A DNA stretch of 14,109 nucleotides, from NCBI GenBank assembly GCA_018260375.1, contig JAGLBF010000056.1:1-14109 (forward strand), read 5' to 3'. Below the pieces are notes generated by a model, which worked only from the letters and a program-made list of their open reading frames with translations, made no database searches and was not told the DNA's origin. Source of the DNA: Deinococcus sp. (GTDB taxonomy: Bacteria > Deinococcota > Deinococci > Deinococcales > Deinococcaceae). This document shows, piece by piece, positions 7,444 to 14,109 of the stretch (its first letter is position 1; the number at the start of each line of letters is the position of its first letter). Position numbers and translations under genes: made by a program.

Positions 7444-7449
7444 AGTGTA
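7444..7449 (-). promoter_or_regulatory. -10 box TACACT for mutS, leaderless geometry
   Basis: TACACT lies 8 nt before the mutS ATG. TTATCC at 7467-7472 is a weak -35 candidate with 17-nt spacing. The inserted repeat ends at 7486, just beyond this -35 position, so the core promoter is retained but everything upstream of it is repeat sequence. Confidence 0.5.
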
Positions 7450-7485
7450 GCAGGGAGGTAGGTGAGGGATAATGGCAAAGTGGTG

Positions 7486-7620
7486 ATACGGATTCCGATT
7501 GATTTGGCGTACTTCCGAATCAATCAGGGCGGATGCGAGTGGGAACAGCATACGGACTGTGCGGTATGGAGCCGCAGGCGGCGCTTTTCCGACTGTGGTG
7601 GAATTTAGCGCAGTCCGTAT
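7486..7620 (-). repeat. Short palindromic repeat, copy 3 (135 bp)
   Basis: A complete copy in inverse orientation: the B half comes first (ATACGGATTCC at 7486), then the A half ending CAGTCCGTAT at 7620. It lacks one G in the AGCGGCAG region relative to copies 1 and 2, and has CATCCGCC where copy 2 has CATGCGCC. It lies just upstream of the mutS promoter. Confidence 0.93.
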
Positions 7621-7635
7621 GACAGCCCAGGTCGG

Positions 7636-7719
7636 TCATGACATCATCAACTCAGCCACGTGATACGCCCGCTGGCCTTCTTGCACCGCGCTTTTAGTAA
7701 GGTTCAAGTTGCGTTGCGT
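7636..7719 (-). pseudogene. Possible C-terminal gene remnant
   Basis: Reading the minus strand from 7719 to the TGA at 7636 gives 27 residues, TQRNLNLTKSAVQEGQRAYH followed by VAELMMS, with protein-like composition and an amphipathic pattern. There is no start codon or promoter for it. Upstream the frame runs only through the hairpin sequence before meeting a stop. It could be the last part of a gene whose body was lost, or chance. I do not recognise the family. Confidence 0.2.
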
Positions 7720-7735
7720 ACAAGGCCCGTGAATA

Positions 7736-7772
7736 ACACAAGCCCGCTCGTATGTCCTAAGCGGGCTTGTGT
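7736..7772. terminator. 13-bp perfect hairpin, probable lysJ terminator
   Basis: ACACAAGCCCGCT (7736-7748) pairs perfectly with AGCGGGCTTGTGT (7760-7772) around an 11-nt loop. On the minus strand it lies 110 nt beyond the lysJ stop. The tail after the stem is only weakly T-rich on either strand (TATT on the minus strand, GTTT on the plus strand), so it may act as a terminator or as an mRNA 3'-end stabiliser. Confidence 0.5.
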
Positions 7773-7881
7773 GTTTAGCTGATATTGGTGTTGATTATAT
7801 TTATGTTGGCTCTATCTATGTGCTTTGTATTCATGTTGACCCTTGAGCTGCCAGGCCATATCCATTGGGCCATAACCACTA

Positions 7882-9120
7882 TTACTCAGTCTGCTTGTCT
7901 TCCTTGACTGCCGTACTGGGTACCTCTTTGGGGTTGACTGTGTTCAGCACTTTTTCTACAGAGGCCACCACCTGGTCTATCTGCTCTTTGCTGATGGTCA
8001 GGGGTGGCAAAAAGCGGATCACCAGCGGCGTGGCTTGTAAGGCCAGTACGCCTTCATCATGCTCTAGGGCCGTAATATAAGGTGCGCTCTTTTCTTTAAG
8101 TTCTACCCCAATCATCAGGCCCAGGCCGCGCACTTCACGGATTTTGCTCGACTGTATGGCACGCAGCTTACTCATAAAGTATTCGCCCTTTTCACGTGCT
8201 TGTTCGGCGAGGTTTTCGCGTTTCATAGCGCGCAAAGTGGCGATACCCGCTGCCATTGCCAGGGGGTTACCGCCAAAAGTGGTGCCGTGCCCGCCCGCAG
8301 GCATCTTGTCGGCAACTTCTTTGGTCATCACAAAAGCGCCAATGGGTACGCCGCCCGCCATCGCTTTGGCCAGGGTCATGCCGTCGGGGACAATGCCGTA
8401 GTGCTCGCAGGCGAACATTTTCCCCGTGCGGCAAAAGCCCGTTTGGATTTCGTCCAAAATCAGCAGCACGCCTTTTTCGCGGGTCAGCTCGCGGGCCAGT
8501 TGCAGGAATTCGCGGTTAGCGGGGCGCACGCCACCTTCACCCTGCACCACTTCAATAATGACAGCAGCGACGTCCTCGGTGACAGCAGCCCGCAGCTCAT
8601 CAAGGTTGTTGTACGAGATGTGGGTGACATTTTTGTTGTCTACCGCATCGCCAAAGGGTTCGCGGTACTTGGGTTCCCAGGTAAAGGCCAGTGCGCCCAG
8701 GCTGCGGCCCGAAAACCCGCGCTTCATAGCGACAAACTTGTGGCGGCCCGTACCGGTAAGAGCAAACTTTTTGGCCGCTTCCATCGCCTCGGTGCCGGAG
8801 TTGGCCAGAAAGACCCGCTCTAGGCCCTGCGGCAATACGCTGACCAGCTCGGTCAAAAACTCGGCGCGTTTGTCATTGGGCAGGCTCTGCGGCAACACCA
8901 GCAGCGTGTCAGCCTGGTCCTTGATAGCCTTGACCACATCGGGGTGTCCGTGGCCAATATTGGCAACACCGTAACCACCCACGCAATCAATGTAACTGCG
9001 CCCATGTTCGTCCCACAGTGTCGCGCCCTGCCCGCGCACAATCACCACATCATGCTTGTGGTATACGCCACTGTCGTATTTCTTTTCGGTTTCTAACCAT
9101 TTACTGCTGGGTTGGGACAT
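7882..9120 (-). CDS. lysJ: LysJ: [LysW]-aminoadipate semialdehyde / glutamate semialdehyde transaminase
   Basis: The 412-aa protein is a class-III PLP aminotransferase of the ArgD/LysJ group. Diagnostic stretches are YIDCVGGYGVANIGHGHP (43-60), NSGTEAMEAAKK (107-118), IIEVVQGEGGVRPA, LILDEIQTGFCRTG (D223, Q226) and the PLP-binding lysine K252 in LAKAMAGG, followed by GGHGTTFGGNPLAMAAG. SGVYHKHDVVIVRGQG and APYI...RFLPPL match Thermus LysJ as I recall it. LysJ aminates the semialdehyde carried on LysW in lysine synthesis from aminoadipate, and may also serve arginine synthesis. A 17-residue polar tail (NPKEVPSTAVKEDKQTE) extends beyond the family core. ATG 9118-9120 is chosen over 9159 because AAAGGAG lies 6 nt upstream. 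No other lys genes are in view. A simple acetylornithine aminotransferase role is the alternative. Confidence 0.88.
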   Translation of the reverse strand: MSQPSSKWLETEKKYDSGVYHKHDVVIVRGQGATLWDEHGRSYIDCVGGYGVANIGHGHPDVVKAIKDQADTLLVLPQSLPNDKRAEFLTELVSVLPQGLERVFLANSGTEAMEAAKKFALTGTGRHKFVAMKRGFSGRSLGALAFTWEPKYREPFGDAVDNKNVTHISYNNLDELRAAVTEDVAAVIIEVVQGEGGVRPANREFLQLARELTREKGVLLILDEIQTGFCRTGKMFACEHYGIVPDGMTLAKAMAGGVPIGAFVMTKEVADKMPAGGHGTTFGGNPLAMAAGIATLRAMKRENLAEQAREKGEYFMSKLRAIQSSKIREVRGLGLMIGVELKEKSAPYITALEHDEGVLALQATPLVIRFLPPLTISKEQIDQVVASVEKVLNTVNPKEVPSTAVKEDKQTE

Positions 9121-9126
9121 GGAAGG

Positions 9127-9133
9127 CTCCTTT
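9127..9133 (-). promoter_or_regulatory. Ribosome binding site of lysJ
   Basis: AAAGGAG on the minus strand ends 6 nt before the ATG at 9120. It fixes the start against the longer open frame and marks lysJ as a leadered gene, unlike most of its neighbours. Confidence 0.85.
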
Positions 9134-9196
9134 GAACAAGGGAAAAGGTGAATGGTCAAAGCTAAAAAAGACGGTAGCCAATCAATAAGTAGATAT

Positions 9197-9240
9197 TAAA
9201 TAATAGATACTAACTAAGTAAGCACTAAATAATAGGCACT
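9197..9240. repeat. Short direct repeat in the lysJ leader
   Basis: TAAATAATAGATACT (9197-9211) and TAAATAATAGGCACT (9226-9240) match at 13 of 15 positions and start 29 bp apart, in the AT-rich gap upstream of lysJ. They could be operator half-sites or a by-product of low-complexity sequence. Confidence 0.5.
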
Positions 9241-9256
9241 TTTAAAGGCTTGTTGA

Positions 9257-9286
9257 TATAAAGTATTAGCCTTACGGACTTATCAA
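9257..9286 (-). promoter_or_regulatory. Candidate lysJ promoter
   Basis: On the minus strand TTGATA (9281-9286) and TTTATA (9257-9262) are 18 nt apart. This would give a leader of roughly 130 nt containing the direct repeats. The region is AT-rich, so chance matches are likely. Confidence 0.25.
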
Positions 9287-9336
9287 TTAGTCTATTACCC
9301 TTTATACTACCCAGCATCTACCCGTTACTGACCAAG

Positions 9337-10743
9337 TTACATGTGAATCGCTTGTTTGTTCACGGCCAGTGCGGCCTCTTTGACGGCTTCTGTGAGGGTG
9401 GGGTGGCCGTGGATAGTGCGCCCCAGATCTTCGGCGCTGCCACCAAATTCCATCAGCGATACCACCTCGGCAATCAGTTCGGAGACATTGGGGCCGACCA
9501 TGTGTACGCCCAGCACGCGGTCAGTGGCGGCGTCGGCAACCACTTTGACAAAGCCGCGTGGGTCGCCGTGCCCCAGAGCGCGTCCGTTGGCACTAAAGGG
9601 AAACTGTCCCGTTTTGACAGTGAAGCCCTGCTCCTGTGCTGCTTTTTCGGTAAGACCCACCCAGGCAATTTCTGGGGAAGTATAGATGATCCAGGGAATA
9701 GTCGCGTAGTTGACATGTCCAGCCTGACCCGCAATGCGCTCGGCCACGGCCACGCCCTCGTCTTCGGCTTTATGGGCCAGCATAGCGCCGCCCACCACAT
9801 CACCGATGGCATACACGCCAGGTAGGTTGGTGCGGTAGTGCTCGTCAATTTTTACAAAACCGCGCTCGTCGAGGCTCAGGCCCACCTGCTCTGCGCCTAG
9901 ACCCTGGGTGTTGGGTACGCGCCCGATGCTCACAATGAGTTTGTCAAAGGTGGCTTCTACGCTGTTGCCGCCCTCTTCATACTTAACCGTCACGTTATTA
10001 CCGTTATCTTTGACATCGGTAATGTTGACACTGAAATGAAAGTCCAGGCCCTGCTTCTGAAGTTGCTTGAGGGCTTCTTTACTGACAGCGGCGTCGGCGG
10101 GTAACAAAAATCCAGGCAAGGCTTCGAGCACGGTCACCTGTGCGCCTAGCCTGCGCCACACGCTGCCGAGTTCTACGCCGATAACACCCGCGCCAATAAC
10201 GCCCAGTGTTTCAGGCACTTTGTCAAATTCCAGCGCACCACTGTTCTCAACGATATTGCCGCCAAAGGGAGCCATAGGCAGGCTGCGGGGATTACTGCCG
10301 GTGGCGACAATCACGTTTTTGGCTTTGACCTCGCTGCCCGCTGCGTCAACCACCCAGCCGCCATCCTCCTGACGCACAAGCTTGCCCAGGCCGTGAAAGC
10401 TCTTGATTTTATTTTTCTTAAACAAAAAGGCGATACCGCCCGTGAGCTTGTCTACCACACTGTTTTTGCGCCCCAGCATGGTGGCTATATCAGCCTGAAG
10501 GCCCGTTACGGTGATGCCGTGCTCGGCTGCCTCATGCCCGATCATCTCGTACTTTTCGCTTGAATCCAGCATGGCCTTGCTGGGAATACAACCCACGTTC
10601 AGGCAAGTGCCGCCCAAACTCGGCTTGCCGTTGCGGGTAAACGCGTCTACGCAGCCCACGCTAAAGCCGAGTTGTGCCGCACGAATAGCAGCCACATAAC
10701 CTGCAGGGCCGCCGCCAATGACCAAAACATCAAAAGTTTCCAT
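9337..10743 (-). CDS. lpd: Dihydrolipoamide dehydrogenase (E3)
   Basis: The 468-aa flavoprotein reoxidises dihydrolipoyl groups of the 2-oxoacid dehydrogenase complexes or glycine cleavage system, reducing NAD+. The FAD-binding motif VIGGGPAGYVAAIRAAQLG begins at residue 8. The redox disulfide is GGTCLNVGCIPSK (C47, C52). The NAD-binding GAGVIGVELGSVW motif and the second FAD motif YAIGDVVGG follow. The active-site HGHPTLTEAVKEA places H447 and E452 for transfer from the partner subunit. The length is typical. ATG 10741-10743 is chosen because the FAD motif follows at the usual distance and a -10 box lies 7 nt upstream; an in-frame TTG at 10818 would add 25 unrelated residues. No E1 or E2 genes are in the window, so the complex served cannot be told. 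Confidence 0.95.
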   Translation of the reverse strand: METFDVLVIGGGPAGYVAAIRAAQLGFSVGCVDAFTRNGKPSLGGTCLNVGCIPSKAMLDSSEKYEMIGHEAAEHGITVTGLQADIATMLGRKNSVVDKLTGGIAFLFKKNKIKSFHGLGKLVRQEDGGWVVDAAGSEVKAKNVIVATGSNPRSLPMAPFGGNIVENSGALEFDKVPETLGVIGAGVIGVELGSVWRRLGAQVTVLEALPGFLLPADAAVSKEALKQLQKQGLDFHFSVNITDVKDNGNNVTVKYEEGGNSVEATFDKLIVSIGRVPNTQGLGAEQVGLSLDERGFVKIDEHYRTNLPGVYAIGDVVGGAMLAHKAEDEGVAVAERIAGQAGHVNYATIPWIIYTSPEIAWVGLTEKAAQEQGFTVKTGQFPFSANGRALGHGDPRGFVKVVADAATDRVLGVHMVGPNVSELIAEVVSLMEFGGSAEDLGRTIHGHPTLTEAVKEAALAVNKQAIHM

Positions 10744-10750
10744 ACCACCC

Positions 10751-10756
10751 AGTTTA
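10751..10756 (-). promoter_or_regulatory. -10 box TAAACT for lpd, leaderless geometry
   Basis: TAAACT lies 7 nt before the lpd ATG on the minus strand, with TTATCG (10775-10780) as a weak -35 candidate at 18-nt spacing. The intervening GGGTGGT is not a convincing Shine-Dalgarno. Confidence 0.5.
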
Positions 10757-10960
10757 GCGCGTTCTGCCGCTTTTCGATAACCCTTTGCCGTGAGAAAAGG
10801 ATGGGCTACTCTGGGCAAGGCAGCAGGGCTGATGGGGGCGCTTTGTCTAGAGCCGCACGACAGTTACCACAAGCTGCCTGGCTTCCGGCGAGCCTAAGCG
10901 CTTTAACCGTTGGTCTGGGTAAGCTGATTCATGTGCTGAGCTTTGTATCATTCTGGTCGG

Positions 10961-11884
10961 CTAAAACTCATCTAGTAACAGGTTAAATTCGCGCTCACCA
11001 TGTACAATTTCAACCAGTTTTTCTCGGTAGAGCGAGGTGAGTGTAGATATCGCCTCTTCAGTAGGAAATTGAAGGATATCCTGTATGGTCCAGGCATTTC
11101 TTTGGCCGTCTACATACTTTAAAAACAGATTGGCCCGTATACTGCTTGGGGGGTGAGTGGTGCTTGATAAGGGTAGGCGTTTGGGGGTAATAAAGCGTAA
11201 ACTCAGTGCCAAAGACTGCTCAATAAGCCCCTTTTGAATGAGTTCACGTATCAGTGTTTGACCTTCTTGTAGGGGAAATCCTGCGGCTTGAATGACGCGG
11301 TTCAGGCTGCGCCGCCCGTTGATGTGGCGCACCAATTCCCAGCTGCGCGGCTCTATATTGATAGGCTGTTCTAGGCGGGCCAGTTGATATACGGTGTTGA
11401 GTGCCAGTGGCTGCTCACCGATCAACTGGTCTATCAGCTCCTGACCGTCAATGTTGGCGCTGGGCAGTGGCATGGGCTCGCTGGCAAACACTTCATAGGT
11501 TTGGGGATTTTGACCGAGCAAATACATCAGGGTTTCACTAGCCTGGGTACGCAACGCGCTGCGCAGTTGCAAGCTGCTGATCACGCGCATGCTCAGCAGA
11601 TTTTGCCCTAGCCGTCCTGTCATGCTGTGCGCTTGCGCTACGTCTTCAGGCGTTACCAGACCCTGGCTTATCAACAGTTCACCGAGTGGCCGGTAGCCAG
11701 CCGCCGCCACAATTTTGCCGTCTTGCACATACAAACTGATGTTATCTGGGCGAACAACAATGCGTGAGGTGAATTTTCGCCGCAGCACAAAAGAGAGCAT
11801 CTCCTGAAAAGAAGGCTCGTGCTGCAACGTAGCCTGGGAAGCGCTAGCAGGTATAGTAGAAGTTAAGGCAGTCACAACGCTCAA
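10961..11884 (-). CDS. DUF4388-like protein with MshEN-like insert
   Basis: The 307-aa protein appears cytoplasmic, without signal peptide. Residues about 28-62 (EMLSFVLRRKFTSRIVV...DGKIVAAA) resemble the start of a DUF4388/PATAN domain. Residues 66-112 (PLGELLISQGLVTPEDVAQA, then GQNLLSMRVISSLQLRSAL) resemble the MshEN/T2SSE N-terminal repeat of type IV pilus and c-di-GMP-binding ATPases. Residues 117-160 return to a DUF4388 pattern (ETLMYLLGQNPQTYEVF). Residues 177-225 look like a winged-helix unit (SWELVRHINGRRSLNRVI, then LIRELIQKGLIE). DUF4388 proteins are often associated with two-component and surface-motility regulation; no partner is next to it here. The start is uncertain: TTG at 11884, GTG three codons later, or ATG at codon 29. 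The stop is TAG. Confidence 0.65.
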   Translation of the reverse strand: MSVVTALTSTIPASASQATLQHEPSFQEMLSFVLRRKFTSRIVVRPDNISLYVQDGKIVAAAGYRPLGELLISQGLVTPEDVAQAHSMTGRLGQNLLSMRVISSLQLRSALRTQASETLMYLLGQNPQTYEVFASEPMPLPSANIDGQELIDQLIGEQPLALNTVYQLARLEQPINIEPRSWELVRHINGRRSLNRVIQAAGFPLQEGQTLIRELIQKGLIEQSLALSLRFITPKRLPLSSTTHPPSSIRANLFLKYVDGQRNAWTIQDILQFPTEEAISTLTSLYREKLVEIVHGEREFNLLLDEF

Positions 11885-12287
11885 TGTGCCTGAGGTTTAT
11901 CAGCTGTGTGTCTGGGCCACATTAACGCTCAACAGACAGGTCTTTGTCGATTACCGCTGCTGCCGGCGCACCGCTCTGGTACGCGGGGCAACAAGGAGAG
12001 AAGCCTCATACGGACTGCCGCTCCATTCCACCACAGTCGGAAAAGCGCCGCCTGCGGCTCCATACCGCGCAGTCCGTATGCTGTTCCCACTCGCATCCGC
12101 CCTGATTGATTCGGAAGTACGCCAAATCAATCGGAATCTGTATCATACGCCTTGCGCTTCATTCCAGCACCATCAGGCAAGCAATGTCAGGAAGATTCAA
12201 TGTAAAGATTAAGCCACTACTGACAGTAATCAGTCCATATAAACGCTGTTGTAATCTATGTTTATAGAACACATACTGTCTATAGAG
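11885..12287. other. Intergenic region with repeat copy 4
   Basis: It contains repeat copy 4 (12008-12143). Right of the repeat, 12146-12287 is AT-rich and shows no gene, tRNA or clean terminator; the end of the gene stopping at 12288 therefore has no obvious hairpin. Left of it, 11885-12007 holds a possible 13-codon leader open frame (11881-11922, minus strand) ending on the TTG start of the DUF4388-like gene. Confidence 0.55.
12008..12143 (+). repeat. Short palindromic repeat, copy 4 (complete, 136 bp)
   Basis: Same orientation and length as copy 2. It belongs to a variant with GCTCCATTCC instead of GCTAAATTCC, GCGCAGTCC instead of GCACAGTCC, and a final CTGTAT instead of CCGTAT. Both hairpin modules are intact. 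No flanking target duplication is seen. Confidence 0.93.
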
Positions 12288-13931
12288 CTATTTTTTGTCT
12301 TCATTAGCCCTTTCTTCAGCGGTATGACCAATCATGATGCTCTTGATATCATCACCTATGTCCAGCCGTAAGTCGAGGACTTGTTGGGCAGCTTTCCACC
12401 ACTGGCTGGGACGAGTTTCGTAGTCCATCCACAGAGTATCTAGGGGTTGCTTGGCTTCTAGAAGTAACTTAACCGCCACTTTGAAGAATTGCTCACTTTG
12501 TTCTAGCCAGTAGCGCCGCATCTGTTCGCTTTCGGGCGAACGCAAGGGGTGCAGGCGGATTCCTTTATCCTGCGAAGCGCTGAGCAGCAGAGGTTGACCT
12601 CTTTCGTCCATCACATTGAGGTACTGGGTCTGTTCAGGCAGTTCACGGCGCAAAAGGTCACTGGGCTGATGGTTCCAGTGGAGTTGCTCGGTCAGCAGGC
12701 CATACACCAGTGAAGCGGCTTCGTCCTGCAGGGTAAAAATGCGCGTTAGCAGCCGGCCTTCTTCGGTTGTGCTCAGGTGTTCGCCCTCGGTACTAGGCCA
12801 CCACAGGGCGTAGTCCCCTTCTGGAAAGGGACGGTCAGCGGGCCACGGCTCAAGCGCAACCCTGAGGGCGCTGGTCAGCGGGGCGGCAGGGGTGCTGTCA
12901 GTGAGGGGTAGCGGCTCAGGAGCGAGGTACACGGAGGCCGCGCCTACCAAGTTGGCCTTTTGCGTGACTGCCGTAAAATGCTCCGCCGCTGCGGGCGTGC
13001 TTTCGGGGTACACAAACACCCACAGTTCCTGGGAGCCGCTGCTCAGCAGCAGTGGGACGTGCAAGATGGTGTTTTTGGCAAGGCGCAGGGTATCGCTGTC
13101 TTGCAAGATCAGGCCGTTGGCGGCCCAGTCGGGTGACAGCGCCTCAGCGACTGAAGGGGCGTCAAGCGGTACGCCGCGCAGCGCTTCTAGAGGCCAGTCG
13201 ACATTGCTGACGGGCAAGGGGAGTAGAGGTGGTTTGGCGGGCTTGGGCGGCTCAGGCGCGGCTTGGGACGCTGGAACCTTACTCGCTGCAACCTCAGAGC
13301 CTGGAACTTTAGAGGCTGGTTTAGAAGCTGGGCCTGTCTCAACCGGAGGCGTTGCGGGCGTTTGGGCCGCCTGGCGAAAGGCTGGACCTTCCAATTCCAG
13401 GTCATCGGGTGTTGATGCTGGTGATTCGGGTTCGTCTAGATGTAGCTCAATGTCAGCATGTAGTTCAATATCACCGGGCAGTGCCAAATCTGAGGCCGCT
13501 GGGCTGGGTTCTGGCTCAATGGGGCCTGGCTTAGTGATAGTTGGCTCAGTGGTCATTGGCGCAGTAGCGATCTGCGCTCTAGCGGCACGTTCAGCTTTCA
13601 AAGCTTCCATCAGCGCCGCAACCGTCTGTGAGGGTGCAGGGGCTGCGGGCTCATCGGGTGTAGAAACTGGAGCACTCATCACCGCCTCACTGGTTGTTGA
13701 CACGGGGCCTGTGGGCGCTGGAACCTGCGGTTGGGTGGCCTCTCGCGCGGCTGGTGCTGGGGCTGTGGGCTGTGTGTGGTCTGCTTGCTGCGTGGTGCTT
13801 TCGCTGGTGTCTTCATCGGCGTAATAGCCCATCAGCGCGTCAGCCACTTGGTCAGGCGTGTATTCCTGTAGCGGTTTTTTGACGGGTGGCGTATCACCAG
13901 AATCTTCATTTTTTTTGCGTCGCCAGAACAT
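12288..13931 (-). CDS. Unknown 547-aa protein with disordered Pro/Ala linker
   Basis: I do not recognise this family. The N-terminus is short and basic (MFWRRKKNED) and is followed by a likely helix around EYTPDQVADALMGYYADED. Residues 45-240 are rich in Pro, Ala, Thr and Glu and are almost certainly disordered, apart from a helix at about 103-121. They include degenerate repeats (DIELHADIELHLDE at 154-167; SKPASKVP/ASKVPASQ at 203-223). Residues 243-547 form a folded domain rich in Trp and Leu (WPLEALRGVPLDAPSV, ELWVFVYPES, YALWWPSTEGEH, RRYWLEQSEQFF, TRPSQWWKAAQQVLD), predicted to be alpha/beta and soluble. There is no signal peptide. The layout suggests a scaffold or tethered effector. The ATG at 13931 has a -10 box 8 nt upstream. 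The stop is TAG. The neighbouring DUF4388-like gene is on the same strand but separated by a repeat copy. Confidence 0.8.
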   Translation of the reverse strand: MFWRRKKNEDSGDTPPVKKPLQEYTPDQVADALMGYYADEDTSESTTQQADHTQPTAPAPAAREATQPQVPAPTGPVSTTSEAVMSAPVSTPDEPAAPAPSQTVAALMEALKAERAARAQIATAPMTTEPTITKPGPIEPEPSPAASDLALPGDIELHADIELHLDEPESPASTPDDLELEGPAFRQAAQTPATPPVETGPASKPASKVPGSEVAASKVPASQAAPEPPKPAKPPLLPLPVSNVDWPLEALRGVPLDAPSVAEALSPDWAANGLILQDSDTLRLAKNTILHVPLLLSSGSQELWVFVYPESTPAAAEHFTAVTQKANLVGAASVYLAPEPLPLTDSTPAAPLTSALRVALEPWPADRPFPEGDYALWWPSTEGEHLSTTEEGRLLTRIFTLQDEAASLVYGLLTEQLHWNHQPSDLLRRELPEQTQYLNVMDERGQPLLLSASQDKGIRLHPLRSPESEQMRRYWLEQSEQFFKVAVKLLLEAKQPLDTLWMDYETRPSQWWKAAQQVLDLRLDIGDDIKSIMIGHTAEERANEDKK

Positions 13932-13939
13932 ATGCCTCT

Positions 13940-13945
13940 AGCATA
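13940..13945 (-). promoter_or_regulatory. -10 box TATGCT for the 547-aa gene, leaderless geometry
   Basis: TATGCT lies 8 nt before the ATG at 13931 on the minus strand. AGAGG just before the ATG is too close (3 nt) to serve as a normal Shine-Dalgarno. Confidence 0.5.
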
Positions 13946-14055
13946 GACAAAAGTTTCGTGCAAAAGCATCACTAAAGCCTTGTATAAACGTCATTGTGAC
14001 GGCCTGTGCCAAAAGCCACAAGGCGCTGATGTGCAAGGGTGGGGAAAGGCTTGTT

Positions 14056-14109
14056 ATACGGACTGCCGCTCCATTCCACCACAGTCGGAAAAGCGCCGCC
14101 TGCGGTTCC
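14056..14109 (+). repeat. Short palindromic repeat, copy 5 (cut by window edge)
   Basis: It begins with ATACGGACTGCCGCTCC and follows copy 4 closely, with the CCATT variant, into the GCCGC-CT-GCGG hairpin, where the window ends. The last bases read GGTTCC where other copies have GGCTCC. Confidence 0.9.

Larger units (their letters stand above)
7436..7881. other. Intergenic region between mutS and lysJ
   Basis: From right to left it holds an AT-rich stretch after the lysJ stop (7775-7880) with nothing recognisable, a strong 13-bp hairpin (7736-7772), a short open segment that could be a gene remnant (7636-7719), repeat copy 3 (7486-7620) and the mutS promoter. No tRNA or complete gene was seen. 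Confidence 0.6.

Noticed and set aside
12892..13824. 310-codon plus-strand open frame opposite the 547-aa gene
   Set aside because: It is low-complexity Ser/Gly/Ala translation antisense to the Pro/Ala linker, with no start signals and no domain.
1..14109. CRISPR array, tRNA, rRNA, transposase or integrase genes
   Set aside because: The only repeats are dispersed, not regularly spaced. No cloverleaf, rRNA-like sequence or recombinase motif was found.

Overview
The window looks like a chromosomal segment from Deinococcus or a close relative in Deinococcota. Supporting signs are: a LysJ-type aminotransferase of the LysW pathway used for lysine and arginine synthesis in Thermus/Deinococcus; a cysteine-poor (zinc-free) ribosomal protein L31; a mutS-mutL pair whose MutL keeps an endonuclease motif, as in bacteria without MutH; -10 boxes placed 7-9 nt before start codons (leaderless-type promoters, known to be common in Deinococcus); and several copies of a short palindromic repeat. 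Genes are moderately GC-rich, while several gaps between genes (1700-1910, 9140-9330, 12200-12290) are clearly AT-rich. The species cannot be named from this alone.

Layout. All genes except rpmE are on the minus strand. Positions 1-865 hold an unassigned 149-aa protein gene lying between two oppositely oriented copies of the repeat. Positions 865-1650 encode a PSP1/RicT-family protein. rpmE (2005-2226, plus strand) follows, with a good promoter and a terminator. Positions 2430-2993 encode a glycine-zipper protein, with a bidirectional hairpin terminator beyond its end. Positions 3086-7435 carry mutL and mutS (transcribed mutS to mutL), and a repeat copy sits just upstream of mutS. Positions 7882-9120 hold lysJ, with a classical ribosome binding site. 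Positions 9337-10743 encode dihydrolipoamide dehydrogenase. Positions 10961-11884 encode a DUF4388/MshEN-like protein with a predicted TTG start. A fourth repeat lies at 12008-12143, then a large protein of unknown function with a disordered Pro/Ala linker (12288-13931), and a fifth repeat runs off the right edge.

The genes do not form one functional system. They are mainly housekeeping functions: mismatch repair (MutS recognises mismatches, MutL nicks and couples to repair), amino-acid synthesis, the E3 subunit of 2-oxoacid dehydrogenases, and translation. The most distinctive features are the dispersed repeat family, with its two-hairpin modular structure, and the recurring leaderless promoter geometry. 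I see no CRISPR array, tRNA, rRNA, integrase or transposase gene, and no convincing new defence system.
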